Positions 6,850 through 16,043 of a stretch of DNA of 64,000 nt are shown here, one piece after another. The stretch is from Ignavibacteriales bacterium. GTDB taxonomy: Bacteria; Bacteroidota; Ignavibacteria; Tepidaquicellales; Tepidaquicellaceae. The stretch covers positions 62,001 to 126,000 of the forward strand of contig JACKAC010000001.1 in the NCBI GenBank assembly GCA_020635255.1, written 5' to 3'. The notes below the pieces were generated by a model. That model was not told the DNA's origin and did no database searches. It was given only the letters and a program-made list of their open reading frames with translations. Made by a program: the position numbers and the translations under genes. The stretch's first letter is position 1, and each line of letters starts with the position of its first letter.

Positions 6850-7084
6850 TGGCAGTATTCCTCATTTTTTGAAAAGGTTAGTAAATAAACATTTAAAGTT
6901 TGCCAGATAAAGAAATTGGTAGATTTTGTGATAGAAAACTAATTAGTTATAATATAACCTAATGTATAGAACCAACAATATATTGTCAATGAAGTTTTGA
7001 AAATAACAATTGGGAAAAATATAGATTTAGTGGCGGATTCTTCAACTAAGAAAGATCCGCATTTCGATGGCAAAATCTAACAAA

Positions 7085-7483
7085 TTAATAACGTCTTGCT
7101 TCCCACATACCGGAGGCGTCCGGCGAGCGGGTCGTGTCATTCCAATTTCCTGTGCCGGTAACGATACCCAGTATCTCACTCAATGCGCCGGAAACGGAAC
7201 CCGTATTCCCAACATTGCAACTGTCCGCAAAATTACCGGTTAATGTGCCGTCCGATCCTACATTAGCCATAAAATAAACAGAGTCTCCCGAAGCAGATAT
7301 CCTGATCTTATCACAAATGGTCCCGTTATCCTGCAGAGTAACTGTCCCTTCTCGCAAAATATTTCCTGAATTATTTTTGAATGCAATGATCCACCGCCCG
7401 CTAAACTGATTTATCTGGTCGAGGGAGGTTTCATCGCATGATGACAAAAGAAGTAATATTAAGGGAATAATTAATTTTTTCAT
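7085..7483 (-). CDS. Hypothetical lipoprotein
   Basis: A 132-residue protein with a lipoprotein signal: KK, a run of Leu/Ile, then LLSSC with Cys16 as the lipidated residue. The mature part is rich in Gly, Thr and Asn with beta-type periodicity (GRWIIAFKNNSGNI, GTLTGNFADSC, GSVSGALSE) and ends SGMWEARRY, suggesting a small beta sandwich or barrel as in lipocalin-like lipoproteins, though I cannot assign a family. Its start overlaps the stop of the upstream barrel gene by 4 nt, so the two are coupled and probably act together in the outer membrane. Confidence 0.75.
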   Translation of the reverse strand: MKKLIIPLILLLLSSCDETSLDQINQFSGRWIIAFKNNSGNILREGTVTLQDNGTICDKIRISASGDSVYFMANVGSDGTLTGNFADSCNVGNTGSVSGALSEILGIVTGTGNWNDTTRSPDASGMWEARRY

Positions 7484-8175
7484 AACAGGGAGAAATTATA
7501 ACCGATCATAAAGGTGACCACGCCGTTTTTGGCACTAATATTTTGATCTAAAGATGGATCTGAAATAATATTTACAAATCCCGCGCTGTACCTGCCTTCT
7601 ATTACAAAGCTGGATATTTGAACACCGCCCGTCACAAGAAAGCCAAAATCCGTTCCTTTTATGGAATTCGAGATGTCTCTTCCGGTTGTCAGTGACTGCT
7701 GGAATGTCGATGCCTGCACTTCCTCTTTTGCATTTGTCAGGAAAGCCGCGTATAATCCTGCACCGCCAAAGAATCCGAAGCCTGGCGTTTGATCGATAAT
7801 AAATTTTGGAATGAGCGCGAACTGGATGTAATCGAGATTCGTCGTATAATCCCTATTCACTGGTGTCAAGTTCTGCCCGGATAAAGTATTTGCCTCAACC
7901 ACACCGCCTTTGTTTACAAACATTCCTTCAAATTGTAAGCCAAAATAGTTGATCATTTTAACATTAAACGTTATTCCTCCTGTTATGCGGGGTATATTGC
8001 CTGAGGAAAGTGATTCATCGAGAATCGTCGATCCAAAATTCACATCACGGGAATATGACGCAAGAGTTAGTCCTCCGCGTATACCGATTGACATATCGAT
8101 AAGCTGGGCTTTCGCATTAGATGGTAAATAAGTAAAAAGGCTAAATACTAATAATATTTTAAATGTTTTTGGCAT
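7480..8175 (-). CDS. Outer-membrane beta-barrel protein (PorT-like fold)
   Basis: A 231-residue protein with a signal peptide ending near NAKA/Q. The mature part alternates polar and hydrophobic residues in about eight strands, opening SIGIRGGLTLASYS and including FGLQFEGMFVNKGG, IQFALIPKFII and GFGFFGGAGLYAAF, and ends with an aromatic C-terminus (GYNFSLL). This is the pattern of the outer-membrane beta-barrel (PorT-like) family common in Bacteroidota. Transcribed first in a two-gene operon with the overlapping lipoprotein. Substrate or partner is unknown. Confidence 0.8.
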   Translation of the reverse strand: MPKTFKILLVFSLFTYLPSNAKAQLIDMSIGIRGGLTLASYSRDVNFGSTILDESLSSGNIPRITGGITFNVKMINYFGLQFEGMFVNKGGVVEANTLSGQNLTPVNRDYTTNLDYIQFALIPKFIIDQTPGFGFFGGAGLYAAFLTNAKEEVQASTFQQSLTTGRDISNSIKGTDFGFLVTGGVQISSFVIEGRYSAGFVNIISDPSLDQNISAKNGVVTFMIGYNFSLL

Positions 8176-8238
8176 GGCAGTAAATGTCTATATAAGATAG
8201 ACGAATCAATTAAAAAAGCAATTAAATAATTTGTGTTT

Positions 8239-10035
8239 TTAGTAGAAGATAATCAGCATTACTACAGCAGTAATACCAACAATAATTGTGAGGGGTAATC
8301 CGACTCTGAAGAAATCTTTGAAAGTATATCCGCCGGCTCCCATTACGAGCATATTCGACTGCTGTGAGACCGGTGTGACAAAACCGGTAGATGCACCATA
8401 GGCAACAGCCAGCATGAGTATATAAGGATCGAATCCATGAGCAATGCCGGTCTTAAGAGCAATGGAACCAATTATCGCGGCTGATGCAATGTTTGGAATA
8501 GCGGAACAAAAGAGAACAGTTATAATAAAAATTATAATCACAAGTGGCACTAAACCTATATCAGCAACAGGAGAAAGTATAGTCGAGCCGATGAGATTTG
8601 CCGCCCCGGTTTTTTCTAGTGCGGTGCCAAGGGGTAAAACACCCGCCATCAGGAAGATCATTCGCCACTCAACACTCCTGTATGATTGTTCCATAGTAAG
8701 GCACTTGGTTAATACCATTAATATAGCGGCAGACAGCATGGCAATAGAAACAGGAAGTATCTTTAATACAGTTACCACTAAGGCAAGGATAAGTATTATA
8801 AATGCCATCGGCTTTTTTCGCTGTTGTGTAAAAGTCTCCGTTGTGCTGGTGACTATGAGGTCAGGATCATTTTTAAGAAGATTAAGCTTAGACCATTTAC
8901 CCTGAATGAGGAGCATATCTCCTACCTTTAGAATTACTTTCCCAACCCCGGTGCTAACGGTCTTGCCTTCTCGCCATATACCAATTACGTTTGCTCCGTA
9001 TTTTTCTCGGAAGTTTATCTCGCTTAGAGAATGCCCCTCGAAAGTAGAGCGTGGAGCAACGATTGCTTCAAGCAATCCGGTATCTACACGGGACAGATTA
9101 ATCAGCGAATCGGGATCAGACGGCTTGAGTCCAAGAGAGAGGCTTTCATCGGCATTGTGAAGGGATTCTACACTTCCTGTGAGCAGGACCCTGTCCTTGG
9201 GAAGAAATTCTGTTTCGGGAGGCGGATTTACCATAACATTTCTTCCTCTTATGATACCGGCAACGTTTACACCAAAAAACTCACCGAGTTTACTTTCGTC
9301 CAGGGTTTTGTGAGCAATTTTGCATTCGGGAGTGATCCTGGATTCGTATATAATTTCATTTATGTGATAGAGCTTGTTGAGTTCTGAAAGCAGGTCAAAC
9401 TTACGAAGGTTTTTTTTATCTGAGTGATCGGGAAGAAGCTTTCTTCCAATAAATGCCATATACATTACCCCAACGACTAATATTATTATTGCAACCGGGA
9501 AGAAATCGAACAATGTAAATCCATGATTCCCATTCTGAACTATTAAGTCTGTCACGACTAGATTTGGGGGTGTACCTATTTGAGTCAGCATTCCACCAAG
9601 GATACTGCCATATGCAAGTGGTATTAGAAGTTTGGATGCTGGGACTTTACTTTTTGAGGATATGGTAATCACAGCTGGAAACAATATCGAAGCAGCAGCT
9701 ACGTTGTTCATCACACTGGAAAGGGCTGCAACCAGGAGCATTATTACAATGATAAGTCTTACCTGGTCTCCCTTACCGAATCTCCAAAGAATGCGTGCCA
9801 TATTATCAGAAACACCTGTTTTATCGAGGGCCGACGAGATAATAAAAATAGCAAACACTGTAATAACGGCCTGGTTACTAAATCCATCCAGGACTTCATC
9901 TACGGTTAGAATCTTTGTGGCGGCAAGTGAGATAAGGATTAGCATTCCGACGATGTCAATCCGTACTTTGCCAGAGAGGAATAGAAAGAATGCTATTCCG
10001 AGGATTGCAAGTACTATTCCGATATCAAGAGTCAT
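8239..10035 (-). CDS. SLC13-family permease with internal TrkA-C domains
   Basis: A 598-residue inner-membrane protein. N-terminal membrane segments (about 1-190) include the SLC13/DASS signature QIGTPPNLVVTD. A soluble middle part (about 220-390) contains two TrkA-C (RCK C-terminal) domains, seen as VNVAGIIRGRNV with DRVLLTGS and ANVIGIWREGK with GDMLLIQG. C-terminal segments end with TPVSQQSNMLVMGAGGY, the second substrate-binding repeat. Family members move sulfate, di- or tricarboxylates with Na+, but the substrate cannot be told from sequence. The start lies 1 nt after the stop of the upstream hydrolase. A paralogue lies at 12221-14005. Confidence 0.9.
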   Translation of the reverse strand: MTLDIGIVLAILGIAFFLFLSGKVRIDIVGMLILISLAATKILTVDEVLDGFSNQAVITVFAIFIISSALDKTGVSDNMARILWRFGKGDQVRLIIVIMLLVAALSSVMNNVAAASILFPAVITISSKSKVPASKLLIPLAYGSILGGMLTQIGTPPNLVVTDLIVQNGNHGFTLFDFFPVAIIILVVGVMYMAFIGRKLLPDHSDKKNLRKFDLLSELNKLYHINEIIYESRITPECKIAHKTLDESKLGEFFGVNVAGIIRGRNVMVNPPPETEFLPKDRVLLTGSVESLHNADESLSLGLKPSDPDSLINLSRVDTGLLEAIVAPRSTFEGHSLSEINFREKYGANVIGIWREGKTVSTGVGKVILKVGDMLLIQGKWSKLNLLKNDPDLIVTSTTETFTQQRKKPMAFIILILALVVTVLKILPVSIAMLSAAILMVLTKCLTMEQSYRSVEWRMIFLMAGVLPLGTALEKTGAANLIGSTILSPVADIGLVPLVIIIFIITVLFCSAIPNIASAAIIGSIALKTGIAHGFDPYILMLAVAYGASTGFVTPVSQQSNMLVMGAGGYTFKDFFRVGLPLTIIVGITAVVMLIIFY

Positions 10036-10036
10036 G

Positions 10037-10879
10037 CTATTTCAGAAAATCCATAATAAGTGTGATAACTTTTTCTAGTGCACCAGTCGTGCCCTGAAAA
10101 GGATGTACTGCTCCGAATGTATGTCCGGTTTGTTCCATAATGATTAGCTGTTTATTTTCATCGCTCCCGGTATTATATAAGGTTTCTGCGTTTGAATAAT
10201 CTACTGCTAGATCCTCAGTACCATGTATAATGAGCCACGGAACGTCTATTTTTGCAGCGGCTTTTTCTATGTCGAGACGGTCCTTGTTCTTTTCAAGATC
10301 TTCTAGTAGAGAATAATTCAGTCTCATCTTTTGTTTTGTGCGCATATTTAGTATCTCAAAATACCCGCGATCTTTCCACTCTTTTTTGTGTCTTTCGGAA
10401 TAGCGATCGAATCCTGAAACGGAAGCAAGGGAAATAAGTTTTTTAACTCGCTTGTCCTCGGCGGCTTTAAGAATTACTATTCCTCCTCCCCGTGAATGTC
10501 CTATAAGGGTAAGATCGTCGAAGTTATAAGGAAATGTATTCTTATTTGCTTCCAGGTAATCTATTACACTACCCAGATCATCGAGCTCGCGTGAGAATGT
10601 ATTATCTGCGAATAGGTCAAGTCTGGTAAACTCGGACATTGTCTCGGGTGTATCACCGGTGCCGTTGTAGGAGAAATTGAAGGATACTACAAAATTTCCT
10701 GCTGAAGCAACCTTATCGAAAACATATGGGAAAGATCCCCAATCTTTAAATCCTTTGAACCCATGACAAAAAATTACTAGAGGAAGGTCGTCTACCTTCG
10801 GGTAATAGAAATCCAAAAAAAGATCGTTATCGTGAGAGTTTTTGATTACAAGAGAAGTTTTACTTACGTTGTCTGTCAT
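10037..10879 (-). CDS. Alpha/beta hydrolase (dienelactone-hydrolase/acyl-peptidase-like)
   Basis: A 280-residue cytoplasmic alpha/beta hydrolase. Visible features are the oxyanion region VIFCHGFKGFKDWGSFP, nucleophile elbow LIGHSRGGG (Ser in G-H-S-R-G), an acid in IHGTEDLAVDY and His in GHTFGAVHPF. The domain starts within the first 40 residues and fills the protein. It resembles bacterial esterases of the S9/BAAT/dienelactone type; substrate unknown. It is the first gene of a two-gene operon with the SLC13 permease (1-nt gap), which hints that it processes something transported by the permease. Confidence 0.85.
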   Translation of the reverse strand: MTDNVSKTSLVIKNSHDNDLFLDFYYPKVDDLPLVIFCHGFKGFKDWGSFPYVFDKVASAGNFVVSFNFSYNGTGDTPETMSEFTRLDLFADNTFSRELDDLGSVIDYLEANKNTFPYNFDDLTLIGHSRGGGIVILKAAEDKRVKKLISLASVSGFDRYSERHKKEWKDRGYFEILNMRTKQKMRLNYSLLEDLEKNKDRLDIEKAAAKIDVPWLIIHGTEDLAVDYSNAETLYNTGSDENKQLIIMEQTGHTFGAVHPFQGTTGALEKVITLIMDFLK

Positions 10880-10988
10880 TGATCGGCTTTAGTCTTTTTG
10901 TATTAATTAAGCACAGAATTAGTTATTTTTCGCAAATATATATAAAATATCAAATATAAATTTCGCATTCAAAGTAATTACTGACTAA

Positions 10989-12185
10989 TTGCTTAACATT
11001 GAACTAATATTACTAATAATACCTGCCCTAATAATTATCAGTATAGTACTTACAAAGTTTACTGATAATGCCGGGATACCTACTTTAGTACTTTTCTTAA
11101 GCATAGGAATGGTTGCCGGATCGGATGGGTTAGGACAGATTTACTTTGATAATGCCGAGCTCGCACAGTCTATCGGAATAATCGCTTTGATTTATATACT
11201 TTTCTCGGGTGGATTAGATACAAACTGGAATGTAGTTAAACCTGCGTTTAAGAATGCTACATTACTTGCAACTGTTGGAGTGCTTATTACAGCAATCAGT
11301 ATAGGACTTTTTGTATATTTTGTACTAGGATTTACATTATGGGAGGGAATGCTAATAGGCGCAATAATATCGTCAACAGACGCATCGGCTGTTTTTAGCA
11401 TAATTCGCTCAAGAGAGGTAAAGCTCAAAGGTGACTTACAGCCTATATTGGAGCTTGAATCCGGAAGTAACGATCCAATGGCAGTCTTTCTTACTATTGC
11501 AGTGACTGGTATAATGGCAGGGAAGGGACTAGACCCGTTAAGTCTTGTATTACTTTTTGTTATGCAAATGGGGGTAGGTGCTTTAACCGGTTTATTTATT
11601 GGAAAAGGGACTTTGTTTCTACTTAATAAATTTAGACTTAGCTATGAAGGGTTTTATCCGGTCTTACTTCTATGTACTGCGGCGATGGTTTATGGTGCTG
11701 CTGATCTATTAGGGGGAAGCGGTTTCCTTGCAGTTTATGTTGCTGGTGTAGTTCTTGGTTCTGGGGAATTTATTTATAAAGATTCCGTTATGAGGTTTTT
11801 CGATGGGTTCGCTTGGCTTGGTCAGATATGTATGTTCATAACGCTTGGGCTATTTGTGTTCCCATATGAGATTCCTCCTATAATGGGAATAGGTCTTGCA
11901 ATATCCGCTTTCATAATTTTCGTGGCAAGACCTGTGAGTGTATTTATCTCTCTAGCGTTTTCCAAATATAATCTCAAAGAGAAAACTTTTATATCGTGGG
12001 TAGGTTTGAAAGGTGCAGTACCGATAATATTGGCAACATATCCCTTAGTCGAAAATCTTCCTGATGCAAATGAAATATTTAATATAATATTCTTTATTGT
12101 TGTAACGTCTGTGCTTATACAGGGATGGTCTCTGCCAGCTGTAGCGCGCATGCTGGGGCTCACAAAGGAGGATGATGCAAATTAA
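10989..12185 (+). CDS. CPA1-type cation/proton antiporter (NhaP family)
   Basis: A 398-residue membrane protein with about 12 segments; the start is a TTG followed by LNIELILLIIPAL. Family motifs include LFSGGLDTNW, the STDASAVFSII stretch and LESGSNDPMAVFLTI, where the Asn-Asp pair is the expected ion-binding site of CPA1 exchangers, and GLKGAVPIILATYPL. It exchanges Na+ or K+ for H+. Many NhaP2 relatives carry a C-terminal TrkA-C domain; this one ends right after the membrane part. It is 35 nt upstream of a TrkA-C-containing SLC13 permease, probably co-transcribed. Confidence 0.9.
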   Translation: MLNIELILLIIPALIIISIVLTKFTDNAGIPTLVLFLSIGMVAGSDGLGQIYFDNAELAQSIGIIALIYILFSGGLDTNWNVVKPAFKNATLLATVGVLITAISIGLFVYFVLGFTLWEGMLIGAIISSTDASAVFSIIRSREVKLKGDLQPILELESGSNDPMAVFLTIAVTGIMAGKGLDPLSLVLLFVMQMGVGALTGLFIGKGTLFLLNKFRLSYEGFYPVLLLCTAAMVYGAADLLGGSGFLAVYVAGVVLGSGEFIYKDSVMRFFDGFAWLGQICMFITLGLFVFPYEIPPIMGIGLAISAFIIFVARPVSVFISLAFSKYNLKEKTFISWVGLKGAVPIILATYPLVENLPDANEIFNIIFFIVVTSVLIQGWSLPAVARMLGLTKEDDAN

Positions 12186-12220
12186 TTTAATTCTTAATAT
12201 CTTGTGGTTAGCTGAAATAT

Positions 12221-14005
12221 ATGAATATTGAGATTATAATAGTATTAGCTTTAGTGGTTGTTGCGGTGATACTTTTCTCCACCGAAAAGATCCCAATAGA
12301 TCTTACTGCTTTGTTGATAATGACAATATTAATGGTGTCGGGTATTATTACGGTGGACGAAGGTGTATCCGGATTCAGCAATGATGCTACTGTTACTATT
12401 GCAGCGATGTTTGTTATAAGCGGGGCTTTGATAAAGACAGGTTTTGCAAACCTGATGAGCACATATATAATACAGCTATTCAAGAAGAGAGGATTTTGGG
12501 TTAGCATTATAATAATGATGCTAATGATAGCTTTTGCATCAGCATTTGTAAATAATACCCCAATAGTAGCAGTTTTTTTGCCGGTTATGCTAAAAGTTGG
12601 TGATGAGATCAATATAAGCGGATCCAAACTTTTAATGCCATTATCATTCGCGGCTATTTTTGGAGGTACAACTACATTAATTGGAACTTCAACAAACATA
12701 CTAGCAAGCTCCATTGCAAGTAGCAGGGGTCTGGAACCATTCCATATGTTTGAGTTTACAAAGTTAGGATTAGTCTTTTTAGCTATAGGAACATTGTACA
12801 TGGTTCTAATTGGGATACGTTTAATTCCGGAACGAAGGAAAAAAGAAGATCTAACGGGTTCATTCGAACTGAGGGAGTTTATAAGTGAAGTTGTTTTGCT
12901 CCCGGATGCAAATTCGGTCGGGAAAACAATTAGAAACTCATCTCTTGTAAAGGACACAAATGTTTCAATAATTGAGATTCATCGTGCAAATAACGAGGTA
13001 GTTCTACCTAGGGCTGATACCTTACTGGAAAAAGGTGACGTGCTTGTTGTGTCGGGAGATCTGGATAAAATCAAAGCATTGCAGGAAATAAAGGAGGTTG
13101 CATGGAAGCACGAACACAAGCTTAAAGATTCTGATATTGTCACTGGGGATATTATTTTAATAGAAGCGATCATATCTTCAAATTCTTTTCTTATAGGACG
13201 AACCTTAAAATCATCTAATTTTAGGAATCGCTACAGAGGAATGGCAATTGGTTTACGTCATGGCGGAAGACCTGTAACAAATAAAATAGGTGCCACAAGA
13301 TTGCAAGCAGGCGATGCACTTCTTGTAGAGGTAAGAAAGGATAACTTAGCTTCCTTCAATGATAGCAATGATTTTGTATTTATTAATAGGATTCATGTGG
13401 TTACTTATAAGCGTGAGAAAATGATACCGTCACTTTTGGTATTAGCCGGTGTAGTGACCGTAGCAGCTTTTGGGTGGACATCTATCGTCGTATCTGCGAT
13501 TGCAGGAAGTGTGTTGCTCGTATTAATGAAAACAATAACCCTTGAGGAAGCTTATAAAGCCATCGATTGGAGGGTGATATTCTTGCTTGCGGGTGCCATT
13601 ACATTGGGGATTGCACTTGACAAAACCGGTGCAACAAAGCTTTTTTCCGAAGGAATCATTTCTACAATTGGACCGGATAATCCATTCCTATTAGTCTCTG
13701 CTTTCTACTTCATAACATTCATACTTACATCAGTAATGTCAAACACGGCAACGGTTGCGCTGCTAGCTCCTATTGCTATATTTACCGCGCAGAGCATTGG
13801 CCTGGATGCCAAACCGCTTTTAATAGCTGTTATGTTTGCCGCTTCTGCAGATTTTATGACACCAATTGGGTATCAAACCAACACAATGATATATAGTGCG
13901 GGGAGATACAGATTTTTCGATTTTTTTAAGGTGGGTTCCCCTCTAGATCTAATATTCTGGATTACTGCTTCCTTACTAATTCCTGTATTCTTTCCTTTCA
14001 GCTAG
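12221..14005 (+). CDS. SLC13-family permease with internal TrkA-C domains (paralogue)
   Basis: A 594-residue membrane protein with the same layout as the permease at 8239-10035: N-terminal segments with LIGTSTNILASSIA, a central soluble part with two TrkA-C domains (about residues 205-385; VLVVSGDLDKIK, MAIGLRHGGRP, DALLVEV), and C-terminal segments with TPIGYQTNTMIYSAGRY. The two binding-loop repeats differ from the paralogue (GTSTN versus GTPPN; GYQTN versus SQQSN), suggesting a different substrate. It follows the antiporter by 35 nt and converges with porD. Confidence 0.9.
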   Translation: MNIEIIIVLALVVVAVILFSTEKIPIDLTALLIMTILMVSGIITVDEGVSGFSNDATVTIAAMFVISGALIKTGFANLMSTYIIQLFKKRGFWVSIIIMMLMIAFASAFVNNTPIVAVFLPVMLKVGDEINISGSKLLMPLSFAAIFGGTTTLIGTSTNILASSIASSRGLEPFHMFEFTKLGLVFLAIGTLYMVLIGIRLIPERRKKEDLTGSFELREFISEVVLLPDANSVGKTIRNSSLVKDTNVSIIEIHRANNEVVLPRADTLLEKGDVLVVSGDLDKIKALQEIKEVAWKHEHKLKDSDIVTGDIILIEAIISSNSFLIGRTLKSSNFRNRYRGMAIGLRHGGRPVTNKIGATRLQAGDALLVEVRKDNLASFNDSNDFVFINRIHVVTYKREKMIPSLLVLAGVVTVAAFGWTSIVVSAIAGSVLLVLMKTITLEEAYKAIDWRVIFLLAGAITLGIALDKTGATKLFSEGIISTIGPDNPFLLVSAFYFITFILTSVMSNTATVALLAPIAIFTAQSIGLDAKPLLIAVMFAASADFMTPIGYQTNTMIYSAGRYRFFDFFKVGSPLDLIFWITASLLIPVFFPFS

Positions 14006-14011
14006 CGGCCG

Positions 14012-14935
14012 TCAGCGGGCTTCCTTTTTCTTCTCTTCGTAGTAGCTTCTATGAACCGGATCAAGTTGAATTAGTTTGTCGTAAATACTTCGATTTCCAT
14101 AATCTAAGAATATCTTTCCAATCTCTTCATATTTTTCTTCAAAGAAGATATCGATATTGTAAGCTCTTACTTCCTTCTTTTTTATAGCTGCGATCTTTTC
14201 AAGAGCATTTAATATATGGCTATATGCATTTTGTCTTTGGATGTTAAGAGAATCCAGTCCCATCCAGAAATATTCAAAATAACCTTTCCGAAAGTTAGTG
14301 AAATTTGTATTCAGTAATTCCTGTACAAGCTGGAGTCTGGATGGCTTACTTCCGCCACCTGTTTCCGCCCAACCGTTTTTGATATCTCCGGATATTGGTT
14401 TGTTACAGATGTCAAGTGCTTTTTGAAAATATCTAGAACCCCCGCTTGGATAATATGAATCTTCATCAAAACCAACAATCATATAGGCATAGTAATCAAG
14501 CAAACTAAGGAATGAATTAAAGATCACGTCATTCTTTACAAATTGCATAGATCTGCTATAATCAAAAGTACATCTTTCATCTATATATCTAAATGTGACA
14601 GTGTACTCAATAGGGTCCTGTTTATTCTGTCTGTAGATTTCCCTCTGGCTAAAAAGTATAACCTTTGCGGTGTACTGGTCGAAACCATTCGTACCAGTGA
14701 AATTAAATGAGAACGTGCATTTTATAGGAGGTATCGCATTTTGATGATATTTAGTCCTATTAAGATAATCTTCTACTTGCCTTTTAAAATCATTTAATCT
14801 TTCCCGATCAGCTTGATTTGTTATTCCTTCTAGATTAACATCAACGGTTGCTTCGAGGTCCTGCGCAAATGATCCTGCCGGGAGCATTAATAAAAACAGC
14901 AATATGGTAATAAATAGGATCTTCAAATTTTGCAT
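14012..14935 (-). CDS. porD: DUF4835 / PorD-like protein of the type IX secretion system
   Basis: A 307-residue secreted protein with a signal peptide ending SFAQ/D. The mature start DLEATVDVNLEGI, the middle FTGTNGFDQYTAKV and VTFRYIDERCTF, and SLLDYYAYMIVGFDEDSYYPSGGSRYFQKA match the DUF4835 family as I know it, which in Bacteroidota is named PorD and linked to T9SS. The length is typical. The presence of T9SS cargo at 57785-63207 supports a working T9SS. It is monocistronic here, convergent with the permease upstream (6-nt gap). Confidence 0.8.
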   Translation of the reverse strand: MQNLKILFITILLFLLMLPAGSFAQDLEATVDVNLEGITNQADRERLNDFKRQVEDYLNRTKYHQNAIPPIKCTFSFNFTGTNGFDQYTAKVILFSQREIYRQNKQDPIEYTVTFRYIDERCTFDYSRSMQFVKNDVIFNSFLSLLDYYAYMIVGFDEDSYYPSGGSRYFQKALDICNKPISGDIKNGWAETGGGSKPSRLQLVQELLNTNFTNFRKGYFEYFWMGLDSLNIQRQNAYSHILNALEKIAAIKKKEVRAYNIDIFFEEKYEEIGKIFLDYGNRSIYDKLIQLDPVHRSYYEEKKKEAR

Positions 14936-15097
14936 TATAATTGCGTTTGTTTAACTTATACACTAATTTTGTTTACTTAAATTAATTTTTCAATTCAATT
15001 GTATATTTTACAGTTAATTTCTTCCCGAATTTATTAAAATGAATTTTATGCTTAAAAGTTTCATTGGGAGAGAAAAAGCTGTTTTTATAGAAGAAAT

Positions 15098-16036
15098 ATG
15101 AAGTATTTGGTTGTAGGTGAGCCTTGTATTGACATAATACACAAACATAATGGTGAGACAATTCACAGCTATGGGGGTATATTGTACTCACTTTTAGCAA
15201 TGTCTGTTTTTTGCAGGAATACTGATGAGATATATCCAATAATGAACCTGGGTGCCGATGAATATTCAAATGTAATGAATTTGCTCAGGCAATATAAGAA
15301 CATTTCGACCGAAGGAATTAAGAAAGTTGAATTTCCTACCAGGAAAGTTTTTTTGGATTATAGCCTTATGAATAGCAGTCAAAAGGAAAGGTTTGAAACA
15401 TCATCACATCCAACGTACCCAATCGAATATGAGGACATTGAGAGATGGCTTCCGGGTACAGATGCAATTTTGATCAACATGGTCTCAGGAGTTGATATTG
15501 GGCTCGATACATTTAGAAAGGTCCGGGCAAACTTTAAGGGGTTTATTCATATTGATATTCACAATATTGTAATGCGAACTAATGAAGATGGTACAAGAGA
15601 GCATGTAAAAAATAGGGAGTGGGTAGAATGGTGTACGAGTACTGATACAGTACAAATGAATGAAACGGAAATGACCTATCTGTCTGATGAAAAAATGAAA
15701 GAATATAAGGTTGCTGAAGAGGTACTTATTAATTCGAAGAGGGATGTGAAAGCAGTGATTATTACACGAGGTATTAATGGTGTCTCATGTTATACAACTA
15801 AAGAGAAAACATACGGGAGTGAAAGCTTTACAGACATTGACAAGAAGGATCTGAGCGCCATAGAAAATCCCGAATTTATGGATAGTACAGGTTGCGGTGA
15901 TGTTTTCGCCGCAGGTTTCGTTTATGAATATACTCAGTCAAAAGATCTCAGTAAAAGTCTTCATTTTGCAAACAGGATGGCATCATACAATACTTCCCTC
16001 GAGGGCATAGATCAATTATATAAACTAATCAGCTAG
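15098..16036 (+). CDS. PfkB-family carbohydrate/nucleoside kinase
   Basis: A 312-residue cytoplasmic kinase of the ribokinase fold. It starts MKYLVVGEPCIDIIHKHNG, has the sugar-side GGILYSLLAMSVF region, VIITRGINGVSCY and the C-terminal PfkB signature MDSTGCGDVFAAGF, in which the Asp of GCGD is the catalytic base. The usual DTxGAGD is changed to DSTGCGD. It phosphorylates a sugar or nucleoside hydroxyl with ATP; the substrate cannot be assigned. The next gene begins 7 nt after its stop, so both are probably co-transcribed in a nucleotide-sugar context. Confidence 0.85.
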   Translation: MKYLVVGEPCIDIIHKHNGETIHSYGGILYSLLAMSVFCRNTDEIYPIMNLGADEYSNVMNLLRQYKNISTEGIKKVEFPTRKVFLDYSLMNSSQKERFETSSHPTYPIEYEDIERWLPGTDAILINMVSGVDIGLDTFRKVRANFKGFIHIDIHNIVMRTNEDGTREHVKNREWVEWCTSTDTVQMNETEMTYLSDEKMKEYKVAEEVLINSKRDVKAVIITRGINGVSCYTTKEKTYGSESFTDIDKKDLSAIENPEFMDSTGCGDVFAAGFVYEYTQSKDLSKSLHFANRMASYNTSLEGIDQLYKLIS

Positions 16037-16043
16037 AACGGAT

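Noticed and set aside
6850..7084. Possible small RNA or gene in the 235-nt gap
   Set aside because: AT-rich without a good hairpin, start codon context or coding sense on either strand.
8444..9387. Plus-strand open frames inside the first SLC13 gene
   Set aside because: Low-complexity shadows of a well-supported minus-strand membrane protein.
12208..12957. A 249-codon minus-strand open frame inside the SLC13 gene
   Set aside because: It is a shadow of the plus-strand permease with no family features of its own; the overlapping plus frame has clear SLC13 and TrkA-C motifs.
14005..14012. GCGGCCG-rich stretch between convergent genes as a terminator
   Set aside because: No stem longer than 4 bp and no T-run could be drawn.
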